A stretch of DNA of 61,135 nt, from positions 1 to 61,135 of the forward strand of contig NZ_FQUC01000020.1 in NCBI RefSeq assembly GCF_900128985.1, in the 5' to 3' direction. Below are positions 39,128 to 48,890 of the stretch, in pieces. The stretch is from Indolivaga macrotermitis. Its GTDB lineage: Bacteria; Bacteroidota; Bacteroidia; Bacteroidales; Dysgonomonadaceae. Under the pieces are notes generated by a model. That model was not told the origin of the DNA. It made no database searches and saw only the letters and a program-made list of their open reading frames with translations. The translations under genes were made by a program, and so were the position numbers. The stretch's first letter is position 1. Every line of letters begins with the position of its first letter.

Positions 39128-40588
39128 TCACTGAACCCACTCGTAACAACCTATATCAGGTCCATCGTCACTTCTACGCGAAACACCTCGTATATCCTCC
39201 GGTAATCCGGCAGAATATACTCTGGATGCAAAATTTATAGCCGGAGACTGACTCGTCAGTTCATAATTGAAATAATATACTTTATCCGGGTTATCAGCTG
39301 CAGTTTCAGACGAATATATGAATTTGAACACAGGATCCATATTCCATATTGTATTTACAAAATCAACATCGTCTGTCCCTTTCACTTTCAACAAACAATT
39401 TACAAAAAGATGCTCAAATGCAACATTCTCTTTTTGCTCGAATGTCAAGTTATTATCAGCTAAACTACCCGATATGATCGTATTAGCTACCAAACATTTC
39501 CCTAAAGGCGCAGTTATCGAGTTGCCATACATATCGGTTCCCGAATTCCCTATTACCATTGCCGGTTGCCTCAGCGAAATGAATGCACCATACATATAAT
39601 TAGCTACTGTACAATGTATAAACTCATAACTTCCGCCTAACAACTTAACAGCATTGGTCGCCGAATTAGCAAATAATGAATTTTTAGCCGATATTTTCGC
39701 ATTAACAGCCCATAAACCTTCTTTCGTTGTATTCTGCACTATTGTATTGAATAAAGTAGCTTTCTGCCTGATAGTATCTGAAGGATAAAAGACAATCCCA
39801 TATATACCATTCCGGATACGCACATTCTCAAATACATTATCATAACTATCCGAAGCTATATGAACACCTCCCCATTGACCGGGAACCCTGTCATAGGGTA
39901 ATACAGGTGATTCAATCATATTATCGGTACGGTCGCCTCTGAATACTATCGGTTCGGTGACTGTGCCACGGGCATCTAGGGTACCCTGTACAGACAATCT
40001 GGCATTATTATGAAAATACAATATTGCATTCTTATCGATTGTTAGTTTTACACCTTTTTCTACACGCAGCGAATCATAAATCAGATAAGGCTTATCCGAA
40101 GAAAGAGTAGTGTTTTCTGTTATTTTATGAGCTTTCCAGAAAACAACGTCCTGCCCTATTGCTTCGAGCCTTACATATTGAGTGACCCCGTTAAACCTCA
40201 TACGAATAGAATCAGCTATCAACAGAGGGCTATTCTGATTTAAAGGATCAACGGTAACTTCTACAAATACATAAATGCTGTCCTTACCTAAAATGTCGAC
40301 ATTACTTATATTATCTCCACTTACTCCATCAACATTTATTCTGAATCCTGTTTTTGCAGCATTCATCAGTTCAATATTGTCTATAGTAACCGCTTTTTTA
40401 TCCTTATTATAGATTTTCAATCTTTTTGTAGCTGTTCCAAATCCTGTAAAAACAGTATCGAAACGAACTGTATCCGATGAAAAACTAAGACGGATATTAC
40501 TATCGCTCGTAAACTTATCATCATTATCACAGGCAAAAAGCATCGATAAGGAAACAACAAGTATCAATATATAGGAAGCTGCCTTCAT
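39128..40588 (-). CDS. Right-handed beta-helix lipoprotein
   Basis: A 486-residue exported protein. The signal peptide ends in a lipobox (VVSLSMLFAC), so it should be a lipoprotein. An Ig-like N-terminal part (LSFSSDTVRFDTVFTGFG) precedes beta-helix-like repeats from about 180 to 440 (DNVFENVRIRNGIYGIVFYPS, FNTIVQNTTKEGLWAVN). The end, DIRGVSRRSDDGPDIGCYEW, is the choice-of-anchor Q / pectate-lyase-like terminal motif common in Bacteroidetes surface proteins. No catalytic residues can be assigned. It lies 25 bp downstream of the DsbA-like gene. Confidence 0.8.
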   Translation of the reverse strand: MKAASYILILVVSLSMLFACDNDDKFTSDSNIRLSFSSDTVRFDTVFTGFGTATKRLKIYNKDKKAVTIDNIELMNAAKTGFRINVDGVSGDNISNVDILGKDSIYVFVEVTVDPLNQNSPLLIADSIRMRFNGVTQYVRLEAIGQDVVFWKAHKITENTTLSSDKPYLIYDSLRVEKGVKLTIDKNAILYFHNNARLSVQGTLDARGTVTEPIVFRGDRTDNMIESPVLPYDRVPGQWGGVHIASDSYDNVFENVRIRNGIYGIVFYPSDTIRQKATLFNTIVQNTTKEGLWAVNAKISAKNSLFANSATNAVKLLGGSYEFIHCTVANYMYGAFISLRQPAMVIGNSGTDMYGNSITAPLGKCLVANTIISGSLADNNLTFEQKENVAFEHLFVNCLLKVKGTDDVDFVNTIWNMDPVFKFIYSSETAADNPDKVYYFNYELTSQSPAINFASRVYSAGLPEDIRGVSRRSDDGPDIGCYEWVQ

Positions 40589-40613
40589 CTAATCTCTGAG
40601 TTACTTTAATTTG

Positions 40614-41345
40614 TTAATCAAGACTGCAAACACCATCGGCAGAACAAGCTCTGCCTTTGTGGCGGTCGCCTTTCTCTGACGATACACCATTAGCTTTCCA
40701 ATCCTGATAAGCTTTATCCAGAACAGCCAGATATTCTTCATCTGCTAACGAGCCCTGAATCACATCTTTATTATTGAACAAGTAAAATGGTACATATTCA
40801 AGGTCTAAATCATCTTCGCTATGACGTATATCTTTCTCTATTTCAGACAGGAATTCGTCTCCATCTAACAAAGCTTCGATTTCATTTTCAGGAAGACCTA
40901 CTTCTTTTCCTAAACGAAGCAGAGTTTCGCGGTCGCTTATATCTTCCCCATCAGTGAAATATGCCCTGAAAAGTACTTCTTCCGTCTGATCAGCCAGCTT
41001 ATATCTCTTAGCAAGTTTCACCAATCGCAAAGCATCTGATGTATTCGCCGCAATCAACCTGTCATAATTATATTCCAGACCTACGCTTTTAGCTAAACTA
41101 ATTACATCTTTCAAATCATCTTTTGCATCGTCTTCCGTATAACCATGCAACTTGGCAAAATAACTGTAGTAAGACTGCTTTTCTGCTTTTTTAGGTAAAG
41201 CCGGATTTAGTTCATAGCTATGCCACTCGATCTCTATTTCATCAGCATGAGGGAATTTACCCAATGCATTTTCCAATTTACGCTTTCCGACGTAACAATA
41301 TGGACAGGCAATGTCCGACCATATTTCTATTTTCATTTTTTCCAT
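40614..41345 (-). CDS. DsbA family oxidoreductase (FrnE-like)
   Basis: A 243-residue thioredoxin-fold protein. The active site is SDIACPYCYVGK (CPYC, about 11-22). A helical insertion and the cis-Pro region VPFYLFNNK (about 193) follow. The C-terminus carries an extra pair of Cys (ACSADGVCSLD). No signal peptide is seen, so it is probably cytoplasmic, like FrnE-type isomerases. The likely start is at MEKMK or the second Met (MKIEIW). Confidence 0.88.
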   Translation of the reverse strand: MEKMKIEIWSDIACPYCYVGKRKLENALGKFPHADEIEIEWHSYELNPALPKKAEKQSYYSYFAKLHGYTEDDAKDDLKDVISLAKSVGLEYNYDRLIAANTSDALRLVKLAKRYKLADQTEEVLFRAYFTDGEDISDRETLLRLGKEVGLPENEIEALLDGDEFLSEIEKDIRHSEDDLDLEYVPFYLFNNKDVIQGSLADEEYLAVLDKAYQDWKANGVSSEKGDRHKGRACSADGVCSLD

Positions 41346-41474
41346 AACCTAAATTTTAATGTTAAGGACTCAAGTCTATTTATTGTTTTTAACAGCTATA
41401 ACAGCAATAAGTTGCCATAACTCCAAAACACGCCATCAAACACTTACTGTCTCTTAATAATTCAAGACAGCAAC

Positions 41475-42935
41475 TTATTTCTTTGCAGGAATACTTTTCA
41501 GTACATCCAGCAAGAATGGCCACCATTTAGCTACCGAAGGTATATTTACCTGTTCGGCCGGCGAATGGGCATCAGTAATAGTGGGACCACACGAAACCAT
41601 ATCCAAATGAGGATATTTTTCGAGGAACAACCCGCACTCTAATCCCGCATGAATAGCTTTGACTTCAGGCTCTACATTATATAATTTCTTATATGATTGT
41701 TTCGAAACCTCTAATATTGAAGAATTTGGATTAGGCTTCCATCCGGGATAACCTTCGCCATGCACCACTGTTGCTCCTCCTAAAGTAAATACTGCATTCA
41801 CCATATTAGCTGCATAGTTTTTAAGAGATTCTGTCGAACTGCGTTGACTGGTACCGATGACAATGGTGTTATTTTCTTTCATTTTTACCGAAGCCAAATT
41901 AGTAGAAGCTTCTACTAATCCGGGAATATCCTGACTCATAGCCAATACTCCATGAGGGCATGCACAAACAGCATTAATAAGCCCGTAAGTAGTTTTGTCA
42001 TCGAATACAAATTCGGGTTGGTCTGTACTGGCAATCTCTATTCTTACATTCGGGTCTACAACTTTCAATTCATCCTCAATCTGAGCAATAAATACATTCA
42101 GCATAGCAACTACTTCATCTTTATCCCTCACAGGTATACCAACTATGGCAGATGCTTCACGGGCAATTGCATTATGGAGGTTTCCACCATCAATGGCAGC
42201 CAGATAAATATGTATTTTGCGGGATAATGTCCACAAAAAACGATTTAATATCTTGTTTGCATTACCCAACCCTTTATGAATCTCACTACCCGAGTGCCCT
42301 CCATTCAAGCCTTTCACTTCGAGCTTGAACCAGAACTGGTTTACAGGTACTTCTTCTTGTTTATAAGTAAATGTAGCTAATGTACCTTTACCTCCTGCAC
42401 AGCCGATATAAAGTTCCCCCTCTTCTTCTGTATCCAGATTAATCAGAATATCACCTGTCAGAAAGTCTTTACCAAGAGCATAAGCACCGGTTAATCCTGT
42501 TTCTTCATCCACAGTAAATAAACACTCCAGTTTTCCATGCTCTATATTGTCAGATGCCAGAATAGCCAACGAAGCTGCAACACCAAGCCCATTATCTGCA
42601 CCAAGTGTAGTTCCTTTCGCTTTCAACCAGTCTCCGTCTACATATGTCTCAATAGGGTCTTTATCGAAATCGTGTTCAGTTCCATTATTTTTCTCACAAA
42701 CCATGTCAACATGTCCCTGAAGAATAACTGTTGGCAGGTTTTCATACCCTTTTGTGGCAGGTTTAGTTATCAATACGTTTCCCGCATCATCCTTTTTAAC
42801 TTCGAGATTATGTTTTTTTGCAAAATCGAGTAAATAAGCGATTATCTTTCCTTCTTTCTTTGAAGGCCTGGGCACCTGAGTTATTTCATAGAAATATTTC
42901 CATACAATAGATGGTTCCAACTCTTTTATAGTCAT
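41475..42935 (-). CDS. pepD: Aminoacyl-histidine dipeptidase (M20, PepD-like)
   Basis: A 486-residue zinc dipeptidase of the M20C family. Metal and catalytic motifs are LQGHVDMVCEKN (about 69-80), TTLGADNGLGVA, the general base in DEETGLTGAY and HAGLECGLFLEK near 435. The CGPTITDAHSPAEQV motif supplies the last ligand. It degrades Xaa-His and other dipeptides in the cytoplasm. It is monocistronic, with the divergent ompH-like gene 393 bp away. Confidence 0.92.
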   Translation of the reverse strand: MTIKELEPSIVWKYFYEITQVPRPSKKEGKIIAYLLDFAKKHNLEVKKDDAGNVLITKPATKGYENLPTVILQGHVDMVCEKNNGTEHDFDKDPIETYVDGDWLKAKGTTLGADNGLGVAASLAILASDNIEHGKLECLFTVDEETGLTGAYALGKDFLTGDILINLDTEEEGELYIGCAGGKGTLATFTYKQEEVPVNQFWFKLEVKGLNGGHSGSEIHKGLGNANKILNRFLWTLSRKIHIYLAAIDGGNLHNAIAREASAIVGIPVRDKDEVVAMLNVFIAQIEDELKVVDPNVRIEIASTDQPEFVFDDKTTYGLINAVCACPHGVLAMSQDIPGLVEASTNLASVKMKENNTIVIGTSQRSSTESLKNYAANMVNAVFTLGGATVVHGEGYPGWKPNPNSSILEVSKQSYKKLYNVEPEVKAIHAGLECGLFLEKYPHLDMVSCGPTITDAHSPAEQVNIPSVAKWWPFLLDVLKSIPAKK

Positions 42936-43328
42936 AGTTTGTATATTAATTTATTATATTAAATACTAAAGTAAAAAAGCATAATATATAACCGGCACCG
43001 AACCAACCGATGCCGCATTATTATCACACCTTAGATACATATAACAAAAACCGAGTCTTAATATTGAAGCCGGTTCCTATATATAAAGGTAGGTAAATAA
43101 AGGCTGTGGACAAATTTTTTCACATCTTTTATAAAAAGCCAAGATAGCAAATCAAGTATAACGACTATCTTTGTTCACCAAACTAACTTTTAGTTGCTAA
43201 AACAGCTAATTTTAGGAAAAAATTTATTTATTCGTCGATTAAATGGTGAAATCTTAAAAATAGATTCTATTTTTGTCTGAGAAATAAATTTTTATAGCAA
43301 AGTTATTTTAGTCATCAATATTATTTTT
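42936..43328. other. Intergenic region between pepD and ompH-like gene
   Basis: 393 bp, AT-rich, between divergent genes, so it should hold both promoters. Stretches such as TATATAAAGGTAGG and ACTATCTTTGTTC resemble Bacteroidetes -7 boxes. No gene or RNA structure was recognised. Confidence 0.4.
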
Positions 43329-43937
43329 ATGAAAAATCTTTCCTATGCGATAAATGGAGTCTTAGCTGTGGCTATCATTATCCTTTTTATCCTTTTCTTT
43401 ACTTCGAAAAAAGATACTACAGACACACCTTCGCTGAAATTCGAAAATGATTCGACAGTGTCATTACCTATTGCTTATGTCAATATAGACAGCGTCTTGA
43501 CCCATTATAACTATGCAAAGGAAGCCAGCGATGCATTGATGAAGAAAACCGAATCGTCAAGAGCATCCATCTCTCAAAAGCAAAAACAGGTAGCAAACGA
43601 GCAACAAGAGTTCAATAGAAAATTACAGAATAATGCATTTTTGAGCCAGGAAAGAGCCGAACAAGAATACGGCCGCATACAAAAACTTACAGCTGACCTT
43701 GAACAAATGGCATCTCGTCTCGATAATGAACTGACTATGGAACAAATGAAAGTTAACAACCAGTTAGCTGACTCTGTAAGAACATGTATCAAAGAATTCA
43801 ATAAAACTGCCAACTACCATATTATTTTCAGTAATTCGGGTCTGGATAACATCCTTTATGCTAAAGACTCATATGATATTACGAATAAAGTAGTTGAATT
43901 ATTAAATAAAAGACATGCAGCTGCTCCTAAGAATTAA
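43329..43937 (+). CDS. OmpH/Skp-family protein, membrane-anchored
   Basis: A 202-residue protein of the OmpH/Skp chaperone family. The N-terminal hydrophobic segment (GVLAVAIIILFILFFTSKK) has no clear cleavage site, so the protein may stay anchored with its body in the periplasm. The core starts with LPIAYVNIDSVLTHYN, then a long coiled coil (about 75-160), and ends with the YHIIFSNSGLDNILYAKDSYDIT segment. Skp binds unfolded outer membrane proteins; anchorage is an inference. Confidence 0.85.
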   Translation: MKNLSYAINGVLAVAIIILFILFFTSKKDTTDTPSLKFENDSTVSLPIAYVNIDSVLTHYNYAKEASDALMKKTESSRASISQKQKQVANEQQEFNRKLQNNAFLSQERAEQEYGRIQKLTADLEQMASRLDNELTMEQMKVNNQLADSVRTCIKEFNKTANYHIIFSNSGLDNILYAKDSYDITNKVVELLNKRHAAAPKN

Positions 43938-43960
43938 TTGAGTAGTCTTATAAAATATAA

Positions 43961-43988
43961 AAGAGTAATCTGTATATAGATTACTCTT
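43961..43988. terminator. Bidirectional terminator after ompH-like gene
   Basis: Perfect 11-bp stem AAGAGTAATCT / AGATTACTCTT with loop GTATAT and a following T-run, between convergent genes. Confidence 0.88.
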
Positions 43989-44012
43989 TTTTTATGTCCA
44001 AATATCATTCCC

Positions 44013-45158
44013 TCAAACGATCGGTAATTCTATCCGGAATGTGGTACCTACACTTATTTCAGAATTCCTCACGTATATTTTGCCATTATGATATTCATTA
44101 ATAATCCGTTTAGCTAAAGATAATCCTAACCCCCACCCTCTGGTCTTAGTGGTATACCCCGGCGAAAATACCTGTTTGAACATCGACTTGGACATCCCTT
44201 TTCCTGTATCTGTAATATCCAGATAAGCGATGTTACCCTTCGATGTCACTGTTATATATATCGTACCTTGTCCTTCCATAGCATCCACAGCATTCTTTAT
44301 CAGATTCTCGATAACCCAACTAAACAAAGCTGTGCTAATCATAACATGTAAAGGCTTTTCAGGTAAATCAAATTCGAATAATACTTTCTTCGATATGCGT
44401 GTTTGCAGATAACCGACAGATGTACGTATCTCTTTGCAGAGCTCTTTGTTTTCGGGTGCAGGCTTCGAGCCTATTTTCGAAAAGCGATCGGCAACCACCT
44501 GTAACCGGGATACATCTTTTTCCATTTCCTGTAGAGCCGATATATCCGTAGCCTGACTCTTCAAGTATTCAACCCAAGCCAGCATTGATGATATAGGGGT
44601 TCCTAACTGATGAGCAGTTTCCTTTGAGAGACCAACCCATACTTTATTCTGCTCGGCGTTCTTTGTACTCAGTAATGCCAGAAATGATACACAAATAAAC
44701 ACCGTCAGAACTCCGATCTGTACAAATGGAAAATACTGTAATCTCTTTAACACAGAAGAATCTCCATAGTAAACAATTTGCTTAAAGTTAGGATTCTGAA
44801 TAACTATAGGAGAATTGCTTTTCCTAAACGAATCAATCTTCTTTTTCAGGAAATGAACACTGTCGTTATCCGGAATATCGATATTGGCTGTCATCAGCAC
44901 TGTATTGTGTTCATCGCATAACACTACAGGAATAGTCTTATTTCCGGATAATATAGTCAGAGTCAAATCCAATTCTGTATTATCCTCGCCTGTTGCTACT
45001 AACTGTACAGCTTTTGCCCAAAGCTCTATTTTCTGGCGTTCTTCTTTCGCCATATCATTATACATCCGGTTAGACATAACCAGAAAACTTACGGCCAAAA
45101 TAACCGCAACCGCAATAAAGATATATTTGGCAAGAACAGTTTTATCTATTATTCTCAT
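44013..45158 (-). CDS. Sensor histidine kinase
   Basis: A 381-residue membrane histidine kinase. Two transmembrane helices (about 9-30 and 142-163) enclose a periplasmic sensor of about 110 residues. There is no HAMP or PAS domain that I can see. The HisKA H-box is GLSKETAHQLGTPISSMLAW (about 176-195). The ATPase domain has the N box NLIKNAVDAMEG, the G1 box DTGKGM and the G2 box GWGLGLSLAK. No response regulator gene is adjacent, so it is an orphan in this window. Confidence 0.9.
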   Translation of the reverse strand: MRIIDKTVLAKYIFIAVAVILAVSFLVMSNRMYNDMAKEERQKIELWAKAVQLVATGEDNTELDLTLTILSGNKTIPVVLCDEHNTVLMTANIDIPDNDSVHFLKKKIDSFRKSNSPIVIQNPNFKQIVYYGDSSVLKRLQYFPFVQIGVLTVFICVSFLALLSTKNAEQNKVWVGLSKETAHQLGTPISSMLAWVEYLKSQATDISALQEMEKDVSRLQVVADRFSKIGSKPAPENKELCKEIRTSVGYLQTRISKKVLFEFDLPEKPLHVMISTALFSWVIENLIKNAVDAMEGQGTIYITVTSKGNIAYLDITDTGKGMSKSMFKQVFSPGYTTKTRGWGLGLSLAKRIINEYHNGKIYVRNSEISVGTTFRIELPIV

Positions 45159-45379
45159 AAGCTGTTATTAGAACCCTTATCTATATATTTTAGTTCTATT
45201 ATTCAATTTATATCTACCTAGCCAAGCCTAGCGAGGATATAAATTTAATCCTTTTTAAAGGAAAATATATCGAAAAGGTTTAGAAAAACCTAAAACATTA
45301 CAAAAGTATCACATTACTGTTAAAAAACAATTAATCAGATCTTTTTGCTTGTTTATATCTCCGGAATAGCCTAATTTTA

Positions 45380-45456
45380 CAATGTGTTTTTCATGGTATT
45401 AGATTTTAAGGTTAACAATGAAGATTGGTTGTCGTGACGACAACCTTTTCTTTTTT
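45380..45456 (+). ncRNA. Candidate small RNA or leader ending in a terminator
   Basis: A segment beginning near ACAATGTGTTTTTCATGG and continuing through ATTAGATTTTAAGGTTAACA ends in a perfect hairpin GGTTGTC-GTGAC-GACAACC followed by TTTTCTTTTTT. A TAATTTTA box just upstream (about 45,372) could be its promoter. I have an unverified impression that the TTTTTCATGGTATTAGAT part is conserved in Bacteroidales intergenic regions. It has no long ORF. Confidence 0.4.
45427..45456 (+). terminator. Intrinsic terminator
   Basis: 7-bp perfect stem GGTTGTC/GACAACC with a 5-nt loop, then TTTTCTTTTTT. It stands about 190 bp upstream of the P-type ATPase start, so it ends an upstream transcript rather than a gene in the window. 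Confidence 0.85.
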
Positions 45457-45647
45457 ATACCCTATTATATTTCACTTCTGATACTGCAATAATCAAGCAC
45501 CTCCGACCTTTATAAAAAAACATAAACATATATATAGTCCGAAAACTTTTTAAATATACAATTGTTAAAAAGTGAAATACCTACATCAATCACAGGTTAA
45601 TTATAAACTTTTATACTCTGTTTTATAGATATAAAACCAGCCAAATT

Positions 45648-48347
45648 ATGCAAAAAGAGACCATAGCTACCAGCCAAAGCTGGCATTCGCTCGAAGTAAA
45701 AGAGATTCTGAATACATTGAATACTAATGCTGTAAAAGGCCTGTCAGAAAACATAGCAAGTGAACGGCTCGAGCAGTACGGAGAAAATGTTCTTCCCGAA
45801 AAGAAACAAGAAAGTAAATTAGTCCGCTTCTTCAAACACTTCAATGACATACTGATTTATATATTGCTTATAGCCGCTGTTGTTACAGCCCTCTTAGGGC
45901 ACTGGGTCGACACCATAGTTATACTCATTGTTGCTATAGTAAACGCATCCATCGGATATTTTCAGGAAAACAAGGCAGAAAAAGCTCTGGAAGATATCAA
46001 GAAAATGCTATCCCATACAGCCCAAATCGTAAGGGACGGAAAAAGACTCGAAATAGGAGCTTCACATCTTGCTATTGGAGACCTTGTTCTGCTTCATCCC
46101 GGAGATAAGATTCCGGCTGACTTAAGACTCATAAAAGCCGATAACCTGAGAATAGAAGAATCTGCCCTCACCGGAGAGTCGGTGCCTTCGCAGAAAGGCA
46201 TTAACGAAATTCCGGCGGAGACCCCTCTCGGAGACAGAAGCAATATGGCTTTTTCGACAACCACTGTCAGTGCAGGAACCGGATTAGGTATAGTTGTCGC
46301 TACAGGTCAAAATACCGAAATAGGAAAAATAAACCGGATGATGTCGGAAGTAAAGCAAATAACAACGCCTCTACTGCGCCAAACTACGGCTTTCGGGAAG
46401 AGTGTATCCATTGTTATTATTCTTATTGCCATACTGGTTTTTGCTTTCGGATATTTTTTCCGGAATTACAACACCGGAGAACTCCTTATGTCCGTTATCG
46501 GGCTGGCTATAGCCGCCATCCCCGAAGGTCTGCCCGCCATATTATCAATCATACTTGCGATAGGGGTACAAAATATGGCAAACCGAAAAGCCATTGTACG
46601 AACATTACCATCTGTAGAAACACTCGGGTCTGTAGCAGTGATCTGTTCGGACAAAACAGGTACTCTTACCAAGAATGAAATGACGGTTAAAGGCCTTGTT
46701 ACCAGCGATGCTCTCTTCTCTGTAACAGGTACCGGCTACTCGCCTTCCGGAGATATAATGAAAACTGACCGGAAAGCTGATTTTTCATCAGAACCTGTAC
46801 TCGACCAACTTATCGGCTGCTTCTACATCTGTAACGAAGCCTCACTAGGAAAAGATGACGATAATAACTGGTATATAAAAGGTGATCCCACTGAAGGAGC
46901 GCTTATTACCCTATATGAAAAAGCACCGGTAGATCATCATGAAACAGACAGGCTAACAACTATCCCGTTTGATTCTGAATATAAGTATATGGCTACATTA
47001 GTAGAAGCCGACAATAATAACATTATATACATAAAAGGAGCACCGGACCGCCTTTTGGATATGGCGAATAGAGAATTGACTCTGGACGGAGAAAAACCAT
47101 TCGAGCAGGAGAAGTGGGAAAATAAAATAACAGAACTTGCCGGAAAAGGTCAACGTGTAATCGGGGGAGCCTATAAAATTGTCAGTAAAGATAAAAGAGA
47201 CCTGCATCACGAAGACCTTCATGAAGGTATCACATTTCTGGGACTAGCCGGAATCATCGATCCACCGAGAGAAGAGGCGATAGAAGCAATAAAACAATGT
47301 GCTCAGGCAGGTATAACAGTGAAGATGATAACCGGAGACCATATAGAAACGGCCAAATCAATCGGGTTAGAAATGGGAATCGGCGACGGGATTAATGCTT
47401 TAGAAGGCAAGTCCATAGAGCAAATGACTGACGAAGAGTTAGAAACTGCTGCTGTAGAATACGATATATTTGCCCGTACCAGCCCCGAACATAAACTCCG
47501 TTTAGTAAAGGCTCTGCAAGCCCGCAATATAATATGCGCGATGACTGGCGATGGTGTAAATGATGCTCCTGCATTGAAAAAAGCAGATGTCGGAATTGCA
47601 ATGGGAATAAAAGGTACAGAAGTAACCAAAGATGCTGCTGAAATGGTATTGGCCGACGATAACTTTTCGACAATAGCCGCCGCCGTAGAAGAAGGAAGAA
47701 GGGTGTACGATAACCTTAAGAAAACAATCTTATTTATCCTTCCCACAAACGGAGCCGAAAGCTTTTTGATTATCGCCAGTATCTTATTCGGAACATTGAT
47801 GCCACTTACCCCTATCCAGATACTTTGGGTTAATATGGTTACTTCGGTCACTATATCTTTAGCTCTGGCTTTCGAGAAGCTCGAACCGGAGACTATGAAA
47901 CAGCCACCACGTTCTCCGGAAACACCTCTGTTAGACGGCTATTTTATCTGGCGGATTCTATTCGTATCTATTCTTATCGGAGGTGGTACATTACTGCTAA
48001 ACTTATGGCTCTTAGGCAACGGAGTAAACGAAGAAATCGTAAGAACCATAACAATACAAACTATTGTTATCACTCAGATGTTCCATCTTTTTAATAGCCG
48101 GAGTATACGTAAATCCGCTTTCAGCAATGACTTCTTCGGAAACAAGGCAGTTTTTGTAGTTTCGGGACTCTTGATACTACTGCAACTTTCGCTTACGTAC
48201 ATCCCATTTATGAATCATATATTCGGTACCGTACAATTACCTCTGCATTTCTGGATTTATCCATTTGTATTCGGATTTGCTATATTCATAATTGTAGAAA
48301 TTGAGAAGTTTATCATGAGAAGAATCGATGCTATAACAAACAAATAA
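45648..48347 (+). CDS. P-type cation ATPase (type II, Ca2+-like)
   Basis: An 899-residue P-type ATPase. It has an N-terminal cation-ATPase domain and TM helices at about 60-100. The actuator TGES motif is in ESALTGESVPS. The membrane ion-binding motif PEGLPAILS is typical of Ca2+ and SERCA-like pumps. The phosphorylation site is CSDKTGTLTKN (Asp about 335), followed by the nucleotide-binding KGDPTEGAL and KGAPDRLL. The hinge motif is TGDGVNDAPALKKADVGIAMG. A C-terminal six-helix block completes it. It probably exports Ca2+ or another divalent cation across the inner membrane; the exact ion is not certain. Confidence 0.92.
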   Translation: MQKETIATSQSWHSLEVKEILNTLNTNAVKGLSENIASERLEQYGENVLPEKKQESKLVRFFKHFNDILIYILLIAAVVTALLGHWVDTIVILIVAIVNASIGYFQENKAEKALEDIKKMLSHTAQIVRDGKRLEIGASHLAIGDLVLLHPGDKIPADLRLIKADNLRIEESALTGESVPSQKGINEIPAETPLGDRSNMAFSTTTVSAGTGLGIVVATGQNTEIGKINRMMSEVKQITTPLLRQTTAFGKSVSIVIILIAILVFAFGYFFRNYNTGELLMSVIGLAIAAIPEGLPAILSIILAIGVQNMANRKAIVRTLPSVETLGSVAVICSDKTGTLTKNEMTVKGLVTSDALFSVTGTGYSPSGDIMKTDRKADFSSEPVLDQLIGCFYICNEASLGKDDDNNWYIKGDPTEGALITLYEKAPVDHHETDRLTTIPFDSEYKYMATLVEADNNNIIYIKGAPDRLLDMANRELTLDGEKPFEQEKWENKITELAGKGQRVIGGAYKIVSKDKRDLHHEDLHEGITFLGLAGIIDPPREEAIEAIKQCAQAGITVKMITGDHIETAKSIGLEMGIGDGINALEGKSIEQMTDEELETAAVEYDIFARTSPEHKLRLVKALQARNIICAMTGDGVNDAPALKKADVGIAMGIKGTEVTKDAAEMVLADDNFSTIAAAVEEGRRVYDNLKKTILFILPTNGAESFLIIASILFGTLMPLTPIQILWVNMVTSVTISLALAFEKLEPETMKQPPRSPETPLLDGYFIWRILFVSILIGGGTLLLNLWLLGNGVNEEIVRTITIQTIVITQMFHLFNSRSIRKSAFSNDFFGNKAVFVVSGLLILLQLSLTYIPFMNHIFGTVQLPLHFWIYPFVFGFAIFIIVEIEKFIMRRIDAITNK

Positions 48348-48529
48348 GCAACGCTAAAAGTTAATATACTCAGGTTCATTTTAGAACACAATTAGAGCTA
48401 TAAGAATTCTTATAGCTCTAATTGTATTCTGTTAATTCTCACTTCACTGAGTCAATCTGATCTTTACATAAAAGAAATAGTTATTGGGAAGATAATTCGA
48501 ATTTTTGTTCATAATAAAAAAACATTCCC
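48348..48529. other. 3' region of ATPase gene and start of leader 2
   Basis: Contains the terminator palindrome (48,388-48,425), then AT-rich sequence leading to the second conserved leader. Confidence 0.5.
48388..48425. terminator. 38-bp perfect palindrome, terminator-like
   Basis: ACAATTAGAGCTATAAGAA and its exact complement with no loop, i.e. a 19-bp arm. It probably ends the ATPase transcript, although the U-tract is weak. Confidence 0.6.
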
Positions 48530-48537
48530 TATATTTG
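48504..48537 (+). promoter_or_regulatory. Promoter of leader 2
   Basis: TTTG (48,504-48,507) and TATATTTG (48,530-48,537) fit the Bacteroidetes -33/-7 pattern, with a somewhat long 22-nt spacer. It would start a leader of about 540 nt. Confidence 0.6.
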
Positions 48538-48649
48538 CCCCATCAAACAACCCTTTACCAATAAGGAATGACCGATATTTTCACACATAAAAGCATTAAC
48601 AATCTTCTAAATTTTAACAGTTTAGATTTGTCTTTGTGTGCTGAAATAT

Positions 48650-48688
<39 letters not shown>

Positions 48689-48890
48689 GCATCACAGGGC
48701 GTTAACTAAACAAAAAGTTTTATTGTGTCAAAATAACGGGGCATTTTTTTATGTCTCCGTTCACTTTGTCGTATATATCCAATTCCTAATAAGTTGGCAG
48801 GGCAGGCTGTGTCCGGTAGGATCATTGTTGTTTTGTTGTCGTTCGAATACTATTTCGGATAACAGGTTATGCTTTGGCCAACTAATTCAT

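Larger units (their letters stand above)
45159..45647. other. Intergenic region with candidate small RNA
   Basis: 489 bp between the divergent kinase and P-type ATPase genes. Besides the RNA/terminator at about 45,380-45,456 it is AT-rich with no coding signal. Confidence 0.5.

Noticed and set aside
45380-45456. Riboswitch controlling the P-type ATPase
   Set aside because: The terminator is 190 bp ahead of the gene and no known ion or metabolite aptamer pattern could be recognised; kept only as a candidate small RNA.
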